From Streptococcus australis (GTDB lineage Bacteria > Bacillota > Bacilli > Lactobacillales > Streptococcaceae), in NCBI RefSeq assembly GCF_003943615.1, contig NZ_RJPZ01000006.1, positions 1-64,000 on the forward strand: a stretch of DNA of 64,000 nt. Direction: 5' to 3'. Shown here in pieces: positions 55,796 to 64,000 of the stretch; the first letter of the stretch is position 1, and each line of letters begins with the position of its first letter. A model generated the notes under the pieces. That model had not been told where the DNA came from. It worked only from the letters and a program-made list of their open reading frames with translations, and made no database searches. A program made the translations under genes and the position numbers.

Positions 55796-55878
55796 CTTAT
55801 TTACAAACATTCTAATTAGGCAAAATGTGGTATTCGTGATATAATAGTTTTAAAGAAGAGACAGAAAGGGGAAAGACC

Positions 55879-56337
55879 ATGCTAGCTTGTTTAACGCTCG
55901 ATTCCGTTCAACAAGAAAAAGTGGAAGATGTATTGCAACACTTGCGTAAAAAATCTGTACGGATTACAGAGACGCGTCGGGCTGTCCTTTCCTATCTTGT
56001 CAAAAGTCAGGAACATCCAAGTGCAGATGCCATCTATCAGGACTTGAAACCAGCCTTTCCCAATATGAGCCTGGCAACCGTTTATAACAATCTCAAGGTC
56101 CTCATTGAAGAAGGTTTTGTCTCTGAAATTAAAGTTCGTAATGATACCACGACCTACTTTGACTTTATGGGACACGATCATTTGAATTTGATTTGTGAGT
56201 CTTGTGGGAAGATTGATGATATTGATATCGAAGTTCCAGACGTGAGAGCAGAAGCGAGAGAAAAAAGTGGCTACGTCATTACCAAGTGCCAAACCACAGT
56301 TTATGGCCTTTGTCCGGAATGCCAGAAGCAATTGTAG
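55879..56337 (+). CDS. Fur-family metalloregulator (PerR-like)
   Basis: 152 residues. A winged HTH (HPSADAIYQDLKPAFPNMSL in part; SLATVYNNLKVL), then the metal-binding region GHDHLNLICESCGKIDD with HxH and CxxC, and a second CPEC. The HxH and the acidic residue downstream fit PerR, in which peroxide oxidises a His ligand. It probably binds the palindrome in front of dpr. An extended -10 (GTGATATAAT) is about 25 bp upstream. Other family members (Zur, Fur) cannot be strictly excluded. Confidence 0.9.
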   Translation: MLACLTLDSVQQEKVEDVLQHLRKKSVRITETRRAVLSYLVKSQEHPSADAIYQDLKPAFPNMSLATVYNNLKVLIEEGFVSEIKVRNDTTTYFDFMGHDHLNLICESCGKIDDIDIEVPDVRAEAREKSGYVITKCQTTVYGLCPECQKQL

Positions 56338-56339
56338 GC

Positions 56340-56363
56340 AAACCTCTTTTTAGAGGTTTTTTT
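56340..56363 (+). terminator. Terminator of the Fur-family gene
   Basis: AAACCTCT (56340-56347) pairs with AGAGGTTT (56352-56359), followed by TTTTT. Confidence 0.8.
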
Positions 56364-56570
56364 GTTTAGTCTTGTTTGTGGAAAGAGGGTGGAAGAGGCA
56401 GGATTTAGAACCTGGTGAGAGCGACTTGTAAATGTCCATGAAAAAGAATTGATAAAATTTTCACGAAATCTTCGATCTAGCTCTGTTAAGACTAGATTTT
56501 TCCCTCAAAATCTAGTAGAATAGAATAGATAAACGAGGGTAACCTCGGAAAATAAAAGGAGATCCATCTA

Positions 56571-57263
56571 ATGGTAAAATTGGTTTTTGCTCGCCACGGT
56601 GAGTCTGAATGGAACAAAGCTAACCTTTTCACTGGTTGGGCTGATGTTGATTTGTCTGAAAAAGGTACACAACAAGCGATCGACGCTGGTAAATTGATCA
56701 AAGAAGCTGGTATCGAATTTGACCAAGCTTACACTTCAGTATTGAAACGTGCGATCAAAACAACTAACTTGGCTCTTGAAGCTTCTGACCAATTGTGGGT
56801 TCCAGTTGAAAAATCATGGCGCTTGAACGAACGTCACTACGGTGGTTTGACTGGTAAAAACAAGGCTGAAGCTGCTGAACAATTTGGTGATGAGCAAGTA
56901 CACATCTGGCGTCGTTCATACGATGTATTGCCTCCAAACATGGATCGCGATGATGAGCACTCAGCACACACTGACCGTCGTTACGCTTCACTTGACGACT
57001 CAGTGATTCCAGATGCTGAAAACTTGAAAGTGACTTTGGAACGCGCTCTTCCATTCTGGGAAGATAAAATCGCTCCAGCTCTTAAAGATGGTAAAAACGT
57101 ATTCGTAGGAGCACACGGTAACTCAATCCGTGCTCTTGTAAAACACATCAAACAATTGTCAGACGACGAAATCATGGATGTGGAAATCCCTAACTTCCCA
57201 CCATTGGTATTCGAATTTGACGAAAAATTGAACGTTGTTAAAGAATACTATCTTGGAAAGTAA
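56571..57263 (+). CDS. gpmA: 2,3-bisphosphoglycerate-dependent phosphoglycerate mutase
   Basis: 230 residues. The phosphohistidine motif is [10 protein letters not shown] and the second His lies in [22 protein letters not shown] is conserved. It interconverts 3- and 2-phosphoglycerate. Codon use is the most biased in the window (TTG, GCT, CGT and GAA dominate), as expected of a highly expressed glycolytic gene. Confidence 0.98.
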   Translation: MVKLVFARHGESEWNKANLFTGWADVDLSEKGTQQAIDAGKLIKEAGIEFDQAYTSVLKRAIKTTNLALEASDQLWVPVEKSWRLNERHYGGLTGKNKAEAAEQFGDEQVHIWRRSYDVLPPNMDRDDEHSAHTDRRYASLDDSVIPDAENLKVTLERALPFWEDKIAPALKDGKNVFVGAHGNSIRALVKHIKQLSDDEIMDVEIPNFPPLVFEFDEKLNVVKEYYLGK

Positions 57264-57285
57264 GATAACATAATTTGTTATCCAT

Positions 57286-57314
57286 AAAAAAAGCTGACTT
57301 CAGTCAGCTTTTTT
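57286..57314 (+). terminator. gpmA terminator
   Basis: AAAAAAGCTGACT (57286-57298) and AGTCAGCTTTTTT form a near-perfect 13-bp stem with a 2-base loop. Confidence 0.85.
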
Positions 57315-57421
57315 GTTTGTCCGTCGCAGACCTAGCTGTTTTTTGGTTTTCAGGGACTCCTAAAAATGATATAATGAAGTGTTATTACATAAGGTTTCAT
57401 TAGCCTTGAAAGGAAAAGAAA

Positions 57422-59413
57422 ATGACAAAATCATTCTACATCACAACCCCTATCTATTACCCATCTGGTAAATTGCATATTGGTTCAGCTTACACAACCA
57501 TCGCCTGTGACGTCTTGGCACGTTACAAACGCATGATGAACTGCGATGTTTTCTACCTGACTGGTCTCGATGAGCACGGGCAAAAGATTCAGCAAAAAGC
57601 AGAAGAAGCTGGCATTACACCGCAAGCTTATGTAGATGGGATGGCGGTTGGAGTGAAAGAACTCTGGCAATTACTCGATATCTCATATGATAAATTCATC
57701 CGTACGACAGACGATTACCATGAAAAAGTGGTGGCGCAAGTCTTTGAACGCTTGCTGGCACAAGACGACATCTACCTAGGTGAATACTCTGGTTGGTATT
57801 CAGTCTCTGATGAAGAGTTCTTTACAGAAAGCCAATTGGCTGAGGTCTTCCGTGATGAGAATGGCAAGGTCATCGGTGGAGTAGCCCCATCAGGTCACGA
57901 AGTAGAATGGGTTTCTGAAGAATCTTACTTCCTTCGCCTCAGCAAATACCAAGACCGCTTGGTTGAATTTTTCAAATCCCAACCAGATTTCATCACACCA
58001 GATGGCCGTCTCAATGAAATGTTGAAAAACTTCATTGAGCCAGGTTTGGAAGATTTGGCAGTATCTCGGACCACCTTTACCTGGGGAGTTCCTGTCCCAT
58101 CTAATCCAAAACACGTGGTCTATGTATGGATTGATGCCCTTCTTAACTATGTGACGGCTCTTGGCTACGGTCAAGAAGATCATGAAAACTTTGACAAGTT
58201 CTGGAACGGAACCGTCTTCCATATGGTCGGAAAAGACATCCTTCGTTTCCACTCCATCTACTGGCCAATCCTTCTCATGATGTTGGATATCAAATTGCCA
58301 GAACGTTTGATTGCCCATGGTTGGTTTGTCATGAAAGACGGCAAGATGTCTAAGTCTAAAGGAAATGTCATCTACCCAGAAATGTTGGTGGAACGCTTCG
58401 GCTTGGATCCGCTTCGTTACTACCTCATGCGCAGTTTGCCAGTTGGTTCAGATGGGACCTTCACACCAGAAGACTACGTGGCTCGTATCAACTATGAATT
58501 GGCCAATGACCTTGGAAACCTCCTCAACCGGACGGTAGCCATGATCAATAAATACTTTGGTGGTCAAGTTCCTGCTTATGTCGAAAATGTTACCGTATTT
58601 GATGCTGATTTGGCTAAGGTGGTTGAAGAAAACATCGCTGAATACCACAAGCAAATGAACGGGGTTGATTACCCACGCGCATTGGAAGCCGTATGGAACA
58701 TCATCTCTCGTACCAACAAGTACATCGATGAGACAGCTCCTTGGGTCCTCGCTAAAGAAGACGGTGACAAGGAACAATTGGCAGCGGTCATGGCTCACTT
58801 GGCAGCTAGCCTTCGTGTTGTGGCTCACTTGATCCAACCATTCATGATGAACACCTCAAATGCCATCATGGAACAACTTGGCTTGGGCTTGGACTTCGAT
58901 CTTGAAAACTTGACCCTAGCAGGCTTCCCTGAAAATGTCACAGTGGTTGCCAAAGGAACTCCAATCTTCCCACGTCTTGACATGGAAGAAGAAATTGCCT
59001 ACATCCAATCTCAAATGACTGCAGGCAAACCACAAGAAAAAGAATGGATTCCAGAAGAAGTGGAACTCAAGTCGGAAAAAGATGAGATCAAATTTGAAGA
59101 CTTTGACAAGGTTGAAATCCGTGTAGCAGAGGTCAAAGAAGTGGAACGCGTCGAAGGATCAGACAAACTGCTTCGCTTCCGCCTTGACGCTGGTGACGGT
59201 GAAGATCGTCAAATCCTCTCTGGTATCGCGAAATTCTATCCAAATGAACAAGAATTGGTTGGCAAGAAACTCCAAATCGTGGCCAACCTCAAACCACGTA
59301 AGATGATGAAGAAATATGTCAGCCAAGGCATGATTCTTTCCGCAGAACACGGAGATCAATTAACGGTCCTAACCGTAGATTCATCTGTACCAAATGGAAG
59401 CATCATCGGTTAA
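57422..59413 (+). CDS. metG: Methionyl-tRNA synthetase
   Basis: 663 residues. Class I signatures [12 protein letters not shown] and KMSKSKGN; the N-terminal catalytic domain, an anticodon-binding domain and a C-terminal tRNA-binding OB domain ([20 protein letters not shown] in part) that promotes dimerisation. An extended -10 (TGATATAAT, ending 57375) is upstream. The 3' untranslated region is a family 2 repeat. Confidence 0.98.
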   Translation: MTKSFYITTPIYYPSGKLHIGSAYTTIACDVLARYKRMMNCDVFYLTGLDEHGQKIQQKAEEAGITPQAYVDGMAVGVKELWQLLDISYDKFIRTTDDYHEKVVAQVFERLLAQDDIYLGEYSGWYSVSDEEFFTESQLAEVFRDENGKVIGGVAPSGHEVEWVSEESYFLRLSKYQDRLVEFFKSQPDFITPDGRLNEMLKNFIEPGLEDLAVSRTTFTWGVPVPSNPKHVVYVWIDALLNYVTALGYGQEDHENFDKFWNGTVFHMVGKDILRFHSIYWPILLMMLDIKLPERLIAHGWFVMKDGKMSKSKGNVIYPEMLVERFGLDPLRYYLMRSLPVGSDGTFTPEDYVARINYELANDLGNLLNRTVAMINKYFGGQVPAYVENVTVFDADLAKVVEENIAEYHKQMNGVDYPRALEAVWNIISRTNKYIDETAPWVLAKEDGDKEQLAAVMAHLAASLRVVAHLIQPFMMNTSNAIMEQLGLGLDFDLENLTLAGFPENVTVVAKGTPIFPRLDMEEEIAYIQSQMTAGKPQEKEWIPEEVELKSEKDEIKFEDFDKVEIRVAEVKEVERVEGSDKLLRFRLDAGDGEDRQILSGIAKFYPNEQELVGKKLQIVANLKPRKMMKKYVSQGMILSAEHGDQLTVLTVDSSVPNGSIIG

Positions 59414-59425
59414 ACGATAGACAAA

Positions 59426-59660
59426 GAAAAAATCATCTAAAAAACTTTCCTTAGGTGAGTACGGACGTCAGCGAACTTCGAAGAAGTTCCATGACTAATT
59501 ATTGAGCCTAAGGTCTCAATAATTCCGAGTGCCTGAAACAACTGTGTTTCAGGCATTTTTCTCACGACGGAAAGTTTCAGTAGATGATTGAATAATTCTA
59601 ACGAATGAATTTTTTTTAGAGAAATTATTTGATTTGTAAGGAAAAACAGGTGGTCTACGC
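59426..59660 (+). repeat. Structured interspersed repeat family 2, copy B
   Basis: Begins 13 bp after the metG stop. The outer stem is AAAACTTTCC (59441-59450) with GGAAAGTTTC (59569-59578), extended by AATCATCTA (59431-59439) and TAGATGATT (59581-59589). Hairpin 1 GAACTTC/GAAGTTC, hairpin 2 AATTATTGAG/CTCAATAATT, hairpin 3 TGCCTGAAAC/GTTTCAGGCA. A T8 run (59610-59617) and then GTCTAC at 59653-59658 follow, 84 bases from GGAAAGT as in copy A. Confidence 0.82.
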
Positions 59661-59664
59661 TCTC

Positions 59665-59690
59665 AAGCACTCCTCGGGAGTGCTTTTCTT
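59665..59690 (+). terminator. Terminator at the end of repeat copy B
   Basis: AAGCACTCC (59665-59673) and GGAGTGCTT (59677-59685) with loop TCG, followed by TTCTT. It is the likely 3' end of the metG transcript. Confidence 0.8.
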
Positions 59691-59761
59691 GTATTGATAT
59701 AGTTCCTATCATTGAATTTTACAAGGATAGAAGATGAGTCCTATTAGTAATAAATGTTAAT

Positions 59762-59900
59762 GGAGACTTCCGCAGTGAGAAAAGAGTCTGAAACGTTATC
59801 GTTTCAGACTCTCGGAAGATTTGAGACAGTAGGCTCAAATCTTAGGTATGGAATCCCAAAGGGATTCGCTACCGTCCGTCTTCACCTAAGGAAAGTCTCC
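59762..59900 (-). repeat. Structured interspersed repeat family 2, copy C (minus strand)
   Basis: Read on the minus strand, the outer stem is GGAGACTTTCC with GGAAGTCTCC, different from A, B and D but paired. Hairpin 1 is GAATCCC/GGGATTC, hairpin 2 AAGATTTGAG/CTCAAATCTT and hairpin 3 GAGTCTGAAAC/GTTTCAGACTC. It begins 12 bp after the stop of the minus-strand HTH gene. The tail with GTCTAC found in the other copies is absent. 59691-59761 holds nothing else I can identify. Confidence 0.82.
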
Positions 59901-59911
59901 GAATATAGTTC

Positions 59912-60118
59912 CTATTCATCTGGCCGGTATTCCAAGATATCTCCAGGTTGGCAGTCGAGTTCTTTGCAGATGGCTTCAAGGGTGGTGAAGCGGATGGCTT
60001 TGGCCTTACCGGTTTTGAGGATGGAGAGGTTAGCTGTCGTGATGCCGATTTTATCGGCTAGCTCATTGGATTTCATTTTCCGCTTGGCCAGCATGACATC
60101 TAGATTGACGATAATCAT
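59912..60118 (-). CDS. Cro/CI-type HTH regulator (YozG-like)
   Basis: 68 residues, a single HTH domain (LADKIGITTANLSILKTGKA in part; RFTTLEAICKELDCQPGDIL in part). It is 10 bp after a DUF2975 membrane-protein gene and shares its promoter. Such one-domain regulators paired with DUF2975 proteins are common in Firmicutes, but the target is unknown. An imperfect palindrome upstream of the pair may be the operator. Confidence 0.85.
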   Translation of the reverse strand: MIIVNLDVMLAKRKMKSNELADKIGITTANLSILKTGKAKAIRFTTLEAICKELDCQPGDILEYRPDE

Positions 60119-60128
60119 GGCATCCTCC

Positions 60129-60650
60129 TTAAATGGTTAGCTCATTTTCTTCAGCGATCTCAATCCCTCTCTCTAAAATCTTGCCAAGGACCCAGACGAT
60201 TGGAACGGCAAGGAGAAGCCCTGTGTTAAAGGTAAATTTGAAAGTGAAGGGAAGGAGATAAGCATCGCCACTGGTTTCAAGTGTGCCAGACATAAAAGAC
60301 AAGACCAAGAGAATCTTCCAAGCTCGGTTGCAAAGATCAATGTTGGAGTGAGAAAAGATCTTTTCTTGGTAGAGATTTTTGAGGAAGCTGCGAATGGTGA
60401 TGAGAAGGTAAATATAGATAGCGCTTGAGACTAGTGGGAAGAGCAACTGCCAGAGAGGTTGGAGATGTTTGGGGAAGAGTTGGATGCCATTCACATCAAA
60501 GGACAAGCGTCCAGATTGAATGAGATCCTTAAACACTCCCATCCGGGAAAGCAGGTGGACGACCAGTGCAGCCACGGTTATAAAGCCACAGAAGTAAATG
60601 AAAGCCGTTAAGACTTCAATGACATTTTTTAAGGTTTTTGACTTTTTCAT
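60129..60650 (-). CDS. DUF2975 membrane protein
   Basis: 173 residues from ATG 60650 (AAGGAGG upstream); the frame is open to 60683. Four membrane helices (VLTAFIYFCGFITVAALVVH in part; LWQLLFPLVSSAIYIYLLIT in part; ILLVLSFMSG; FNTGLLLAVPIVWVLGKILE in part) are typical of DUF2975. Function unknown; it is coupled with the HTH gene. Confidence 0.8.
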   Translation of the reverse strand: MKKSKTLKNVIEVLTAFIYFCGFITVAALVVHLLSRMGVFKDLIQSGRLSFDVNGIQLFPKHLQPLWQLLFPLVSSAIYIYLLITIRSFLKNLYQEKIFSHSNIDLCNRAWKILLVLSFMSGTLETSGDAYLLPFTFKFTFNTGLLLAVPIVWVLGKILERGIEIAEENELTI

Positions 60651-60687
60651 CGCAAGCCTCCTTGAAGTTTTTTTATTTTTCACTTAT

Positions 60688-60737
60688 AGTATACTCCTTA
60701 TAAAAAATAAGTCAATAAAAAAGTATCGAAAAACGAT
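60688..60737 (-). promoter_or_regulatory. Promoter of the DUF2975-HTH pair and candidate operator
   Basis: On the minus strand TTGACT (60710-60715) and TATACT (60688-60693) are 16 bp apart. TATCGAAAAACGATA (60723-60737) is a palindrome just upstream of the -35, between the divergent genes; it could serve the HTH protein. The plus-strand gene has its own TATACT about 35 bp before its start. Confidence 0.5.
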
Positions 60738-60825
60738 AAAAAATTTATGAATTTCAGTCAAAATTTGCTTTAAATAGAATTTAAGGTATACTATTAGGTA
60801 ACTACCATTTCAAGGAGGTATTGAA

Positions 60826-62094
60826 ATGATCAAAAAGTTAGATAAGAAATATCTTTGGATGATCATCGCTTTTGTGAGTGCAGTGGTTCTAATCGGAGGA
60901 GTCTATCTCTACTCTAGCTCCAATATTCAACCGGATCATCAAAAAGAGTTCAACCAGACTTCGAAGACCTCGTCTTCATCTAAGGAAAAAGCTATCGATC
61001 TGTCTGGTGAATATGTCTCTAGTGCGCGTGATAAGGCCAAGATACAAAAAGATGGGAAATCTTGGAAAATTGATTATCAAACAGATGATGGTGCTGTTTC
61101 AGCAACGTTCTCAACGGATTTCAAAGTAGAAGGAGCCAATAAAGTTTCTACTAGCCAGATGAAAAAGTCTGATGGAAATACGGATTTTACCGTCACTGTG
61201 CGTATCTTTAAATACCAATCAGAAAAAGATCCTCTTATAACGGTAACCATGTCAGACAATGATCCGGATCACGAAATGGTCTTTGCCAATCGGAAGGATT
61301 TCTTCAAATCAACGAATCCAGATGATGCGGTATTGGATGGGGATTTGACAACCTTCTCAGGAAGTTATTCCAATGAATCGATTGAAAAACAGATCGCAGA
61401 TTCAGGCTTTAAGTTGTATGGCTATAGTCCAGAAGATTATTACAATCACCGGACTACTGTCTTCCCTTCTATCTACTCTGATCAGGATAAGGGATGGAGC
61501 TTCTGGAGTGGAGCTAGCAATGTCCAATTTGTCCTCAATAAAGATAAGAAACCGAAGAAAGCTGGATCGACCTATCAGGTTTACTTTGTCCAAGCTGGTA
61601 CAAGTGGAGAAACTCCTGGTCAGGAATTGATTGTTACCTTGATTCCTGAAAATGTTCAAGGTCCTGATGGTATCGTGTCGCCTTTGAGACGCATCTTCTA
61701 CCATCAAGCCTCCTTCCAAGCCTACCAAGACAAATGGTGGGAAGCCTACCCAGAGCCTAAGAAGGAAGCAGACCTTGATATTGCGGCCATCAATAGTGGA
61801 GATTTCTCAAGTCTGGCAGGGACATGGCGCAATGCTAAAGGCCAGGAGATGGTCATCCAAGAAGATGGAACTGTAAAGGGCCAAGGAAGATTAAAAGCAG
61901 TGCCGAACTCGGATAAGACAAGTAAAGTCCCTTATGTAGATCTACGTGTGGGAGAAACAGGAGTGGCAGTTGGCCTCTTTAAGATTGGTTTTGAAAATCC
62001 TGATGGAGACCAATCAGATAAGAGCAAACCTCGCTTGGTTGTTACCCAATCAGCTGGGAACTATCCAGCGGATCAATACTTCTATCGTCAATAA
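60826..62094 (+). CDS. Membrane-anchored surface protein with DUF6287-like C-terminus
   Basis: 422 residues: an N-terminal membrane helix (about residues 10-29), a Ser/Lys-rich linker, and two beta-rich extracellular regions. LDIAAINSGDFSSLAGTWRN in part, with GQEMVIQEDGTV, recalls the DUF6287 domain found in streptococcal surface proteins. The middle domain (DLSGEYVSSARDKAKIQKDG in part) has a related pattern, possibly a divergent repeat. No enzymatic motif. AAGGAGG precedes ATG 60826. A truncated family 2 repeat follows directly. Confidence 0.75.
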   Translation: MIKKLDKKYLWMIIAFVSAVVLIGGVYLYSSSNIQPDHQKEFNQTSKTSSSSKEKAIDLSGEYVSSARDKAKIQKDGKSWKIDYQTDDGAVSATFSTDFKVEGANKVSTSQMKKSDGNTDFTVTVRIFKYQSEKDPLITVTMSDNDPDHEMVFANRKDFFKSTNPDDAVLDGDLTTFSGSYSNESIEKQIADSGFKLYGYSPEDYYNHRTTVFPSIYSDQDKGWSFWSGASNVQFVLNKDKKPKKAGSTYQVYFVQAGTSGETPGQELIVTLIPENVQGPDGIVSPLRRIFYHQASFQAYQDKWWEAYPEPKKEADLDIAAINSGDFSSLAGTWRNAKGQEMVIQEDGTVKGQGRLKAVPNSDKTSKVPYVDLRVGETGVAVGLFKIGFENPDGDQSDKSKPRLVVTQSAGNYPADQYFYRQ

Positions 62095-62101
62095 GATTGA
62101 A

Positions 62102-62279
62102 GAAAAAGTCATTTTTAAAACTTTCCTTAGGTTCAAAACTCCCGAATGCCTGAAACAACTTTGTTTCAGGCACTTTTCTCACGGCGGAAAGTTTTTCATC
62201 TTCTTAAATGACTAAAAAATAAAAGTCATTTTTTGAAAATCATCCAGCTGTTTTATGTAAAGCGATAGTATGTCTACAT
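62102..62279 (+). repeat. Structured interspersed repeat family 2, copy D (internally deleted)
   Basis: The outer stem AAAACTTTCC (62117-62126) and GGAAAGTTTT (62186-62195) and hairpin 3 (TGCCTGAAAC/GTTTCAGGCA) are intact, but hairpin 1 and the 5' arm of hairpin 2 are missing; TTAGGT joins directly to TCAAAACTCC. AGTCAT (62107-62112) can pair with ATGACT, which can also pair with a second AGTCAT before a T6 run. GTCTAC is at 62272-62277, 86 bases from GGAAAGT. Confidence 0.8.
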
Positions 62280-62281
62280 TT

Positions 62282-62317
62282 AAAACCCAGGAAATTCAAT
62301 TTCCTGGGTTTTGTTTT
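62282..62317 (+). terminator. Terminator at the end of repeat copy D
   Basis: AAAACCCAGGAAATT (62282-62296) pairs with AATTTCCTGGGTTTT (62298-62312), then GTTTTG. Confidence 0.85.
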
Positions 62318-62385
62318 GCTTCAATTGTTTATCACTAGGTGCTGAAGGAGTTGATTATTTCTTACTTCAACCTGTCTCTTTAGAC

Positions 62386-63570
62386 TTACTCTTTGTGTTC
62401 AAGGAGCAGTGGTGAGGTGGTCTCGACTGCTTGTTTGCGCTTGAAAAATGCAGCCATTTGAACTAGGATACGGGGGACTGTTTGCCATTTTTTCCATGCT
62501 TGGACACGGGTGTCGATGAGTTGCTTGGCTAGACGTTCCAGCATTTCTCGCTCGGTGGGGTCTAGGTCCTGAGTGTTTTGAAAGATATCTTTGATCTTGG
62601 AGAAATTTTTCAAGTTCATCAAATCATTAATCGAAGTGATGCCGGCGTCTAGAAAAATGCCAAAAAAGGTATCAAAGAACTTCTTGCGCTCATCCGCCGA
62701 TGTTTCGCGAACCCACTGCTTCAGGGTCTCGTCGGTCTGCTGGCTATCGGGACTGGTTTGATCCAGGGTCACAAATCCATCCTTTTCAACCATCCAAGTA
62801 AAGGCGTCATGCTGGGCAAAGCCACCAAAAGCTCGGCTTTTGACAATCGTAGCAGGCTCAGGAACTTCCAGCATCATCCCAACGATAGACCCTTGCGGGA
62901 CAAAGCGGTGAACGAGGTGCGCGATTCGTTGATAGCCCTCCGTTTCGATAATGGCCTTGTTGAGGCCAGGCGCGTCGTAACAGTAGATGGCGTCGACCTT
63001 TTCAATCAGATGATCTGGAAGGTAAGAGCAGGCGTAGGCTGCGAGATTGCCCCCTTTGGAGTGGCCGGCTACCATAAAGCGTCCTTTAGGAAATTCCTTC
63101 ATGACATGTTGTAGGTAGCTGGCTGCACGCCTCTGAGATGGGACATGGTCCATATAGGTCATGTGGAAGTCTTCCTTCCAGCCGATCAAGGTATCATCCG
63201 TCCCTCTGAAGACAACTAAATAAACATCCATGGTAAGACGATAGGTCATAGCCGCAAACTGCTTCTGAACATCGGGGTCATATTCGTCGACATAGTTAAG
63301 AAGTTTGACATTCTTAAAGCGTTTGGATGTAGCTAGGATATCGACTAATTGCAGGTGTTTGTCTGTCACGATGAAATCTGTGGTTCGATCGACTAGCTCT
63401 ACTGCATCAGATAAGCGGACTTCAATATTGGTCGTATCCCCTTGAGGCACGATCCGATCAAAAGGAAGATAGGTCAGCTCTGTCAGTGCCAGGACATCGA
63501 GTTCCTTAAAAGGGCGATCGTAGATGGAATCATAGGCGACATAGTCTAGATAATCAAAAATCGTGGACAT
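62386..63570 (-). CDS. DUF2974 (Mbeg1-like) alpha/beta hydrolase
   Basis: 394 residues from ATG 63570 (MSTIFDYLDYVAYDS), preceded by AAAGGAG; the frame is open to 63939 but without homology there. The nucleophile elbow is AGHSKGGNLAAYA, and DAIYCYDAPGL and HRFVPQGSIVGMML carry the Asp and its surroundings. This family has a lipase-type fold and is frequent in streptococci; the substrate is unknown. The last 110 residues are helical. Confidence 0.85.
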   Translation of the reverse strand: MSTIFDYLDYVAYDSIYDRPFKELDVLALTELTYLPFDRIVPQGDTTNIEVRLSDAVELVDRTTDFIVTDKHLQLVDILATSKRFKNVKLLNYVDEYDPDVQKQFAAMTYRLTMDVYLVVFRGTDDTLIGWKEDFHMTYMDHVPSQRRAASYLQHVMKEFPKGRFMVAGHSKGGNLAAYACSYLPDHLIEKVDAIYCYDAPGLNKAIIETEGYQRIAHLVHRFVPQGSIVGMMLEVPEPATIVKSRAFGGFAQHDAFTWMVEKDGFVTLDQTSPDSQQTDETLKQWVRETSADERKKFFDTFFGIFLDAGITSINDLMNLKNFSKIKDIFQNTQDLDPTEREMLERLAKQLIDTRVQAWKKWQTVPRILVQMAAFFKRKQAVETTSPLLLEHKE

Positions 63571-63708
63571 GAGATTCTCCTTTGTATCTGTATGTTCAGT
63601 ATAGCATAAAATACCTGAAAAGCCCCTCAGTAAAAATAGGAAATTGACGAAAGGAGTTACCTGTAAGTTGAGATGGCGAAAAATATGTATGCTCCTTGGA
63701 TAATTTGA

Positions 63709-63714
63709 TATAAT
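63709..63714 (+). promoter_or_regulatory. Extended -10 of the response-regulator gene
   Basis: TG-A-TATAAT (TATAAT at 63709-63714) in the divergent gap, with no clear -35. Confidence 0.5.
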
Positions 63715-63753
63715 GAAAGGGTAATACTCTAGTAAGAAAGAGAAGGAAAGAGC

Positions 63754-64000
63754 ATGCACAAAATTCTTCTTGTCGAAGATGATGAAACCATTCGCCAACA
63801 AGTGAAGAAAATCATGGAGCAGTGGGGCTTTGAAGTTATTGCAGTTGATGACTTTATGGATGTATTGGGGACCTTCGTCCAGACCAATCCTCATCTGATT
63901 CTGATGGATATTGGCCTTCCTCTTTATAATGGCTACCATTGGTGCCAGGAAATTCGTAAGGTGTCTAAGGTCCCTATCATGTTTTTATCCTCACGAGATC
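63754..64000 (+). CDS. Response regulator, N-terminal part (3' truncated by window)
   Basis: 82 codons are visible: MHKILLVEDDETIRQQVKKI in part, the phospho-acceptor Asp in ILMDIGLPLYNG, and switch Ser in IMFLSSRD. LPLYNGYHWCQEIRKVSKVP in part resembles BceR-type regulators that control bacitracin-type peptide exporters. The DNA-binding half and any kinase are beyond the window, so the subfamily is a guess. AAGGAAAGAGC precedes the ATG. Confidence 0.85.
   Translation, partial: MHKILLVEDDETIRQQVKKIMEQWGFEVIAVDDFMDVLGTFVQTNPHLILMDIGLPLYNGYHWCQEIRKVSKVPIMFLSSRD

Noticed and set aside
59754-60140. Plus-strand 128-residue frame over repeat copy C and the HTH gene
   Set aside because: It translates the repeat and the antisense of a well-supported HTH gene.
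59426-62280. CRISPR array
   Set aside because: The similar elements are about 140-240 nt, inverted in one case, not evenly spaced and without spacers or cas genes.

Overview
This window is a chromosomal segment of a low-GC Gram-positive coccus, almost certainly an oral Streptococcus of the mitis/sanguinis/parasanguinis type. This is inferred from the gene orders: murD-murG-divIB-ftsA-ftsZ-ylm-divIVA-ileS, clpE beside a DUF1827-type gene and a NUDIX gene, xseA-xseB-ispA-tlyA-argR-recN, and ccdA-thioredoxin-msrAB next to an AraC-type two-component system. No rRNA, tRNA or CRISPR array was seen.

1-5.3 kb is an accessory defence block. It holds the 3' part of an AAA ATPase fused to a TOPRIM-like region, a D12-class adenine methyltransferase (these two are strikingly AT-rich), then a 5-cytosine methyltransferase and a probable type II restriction endonuclease. 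5.3-8.1 kb (minus strand) is an SOS-like mutagenesis cassette: S24/HTH repressor, UmuC-type Y-family polymerase, YolD-like protein and a small streptococcal protein. 8.2-10.4 kb is rsmD-coaD-sepM. 10.7-16 kb is an extracellular methionine-repair operon (ccdA, a methionine-rich lipoprotein, thioredoxin lipoprotein, msrAB) followed by a response regulator and histidine kinase. 16.5-25.6 kb holds yutD-like, rlmN, vanZ-like, a T-box-controlled stand-alone trpB, a prepilin peptidase, dpr with a PerR-type box, yqgQ, a rhodanese, an RsuA-type synthase and typA. 25.8-38.5 kb is the wall and division cluster, ending in T-box-controlled ileS. 38.5-52.3 kb is housekeeping: clpE, folD, nnrD, the xse/isp/tly/arg/rec run, degV and hup.

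52.4-55.3 kb, directly downstream of hup, is a decayed prophage: an integrase remnant, two lysogeny-region orphans, a headless S24 repressor and an Abi-alpha type gene with an intact promoter. 55.5-64 kb holds a 51-residue membrane peptide, a Fur/PerR regulator, gpmA, metG, an HTH/DUF2975 pair, a DUF6287-type surface protein, a DUF2974-type hydrolase and the start of a response regulator.

The least explained content is two families of highly structured interspersed repeats. Family 1 (about 180 nt; 10390, 15991, 39933) folds into several hairpins ending in a terminator-like stem. Family 2 (cloverleaf of about 140 nt plus a tail; 16183, 59426, 59762 on minus, 62102) has an outer stem and three hairpins whose paired sequences differ between copies while pairing is kept. 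Both show compensatory changes, so the fold rather than the sequence appears to be conserved. A second candidate novelty is the lipoprotein at 11423-11728, in whose mature chain methionine is the only hydrophobic residue and which is encoded inside the methionine sulfoxide reductase operon.
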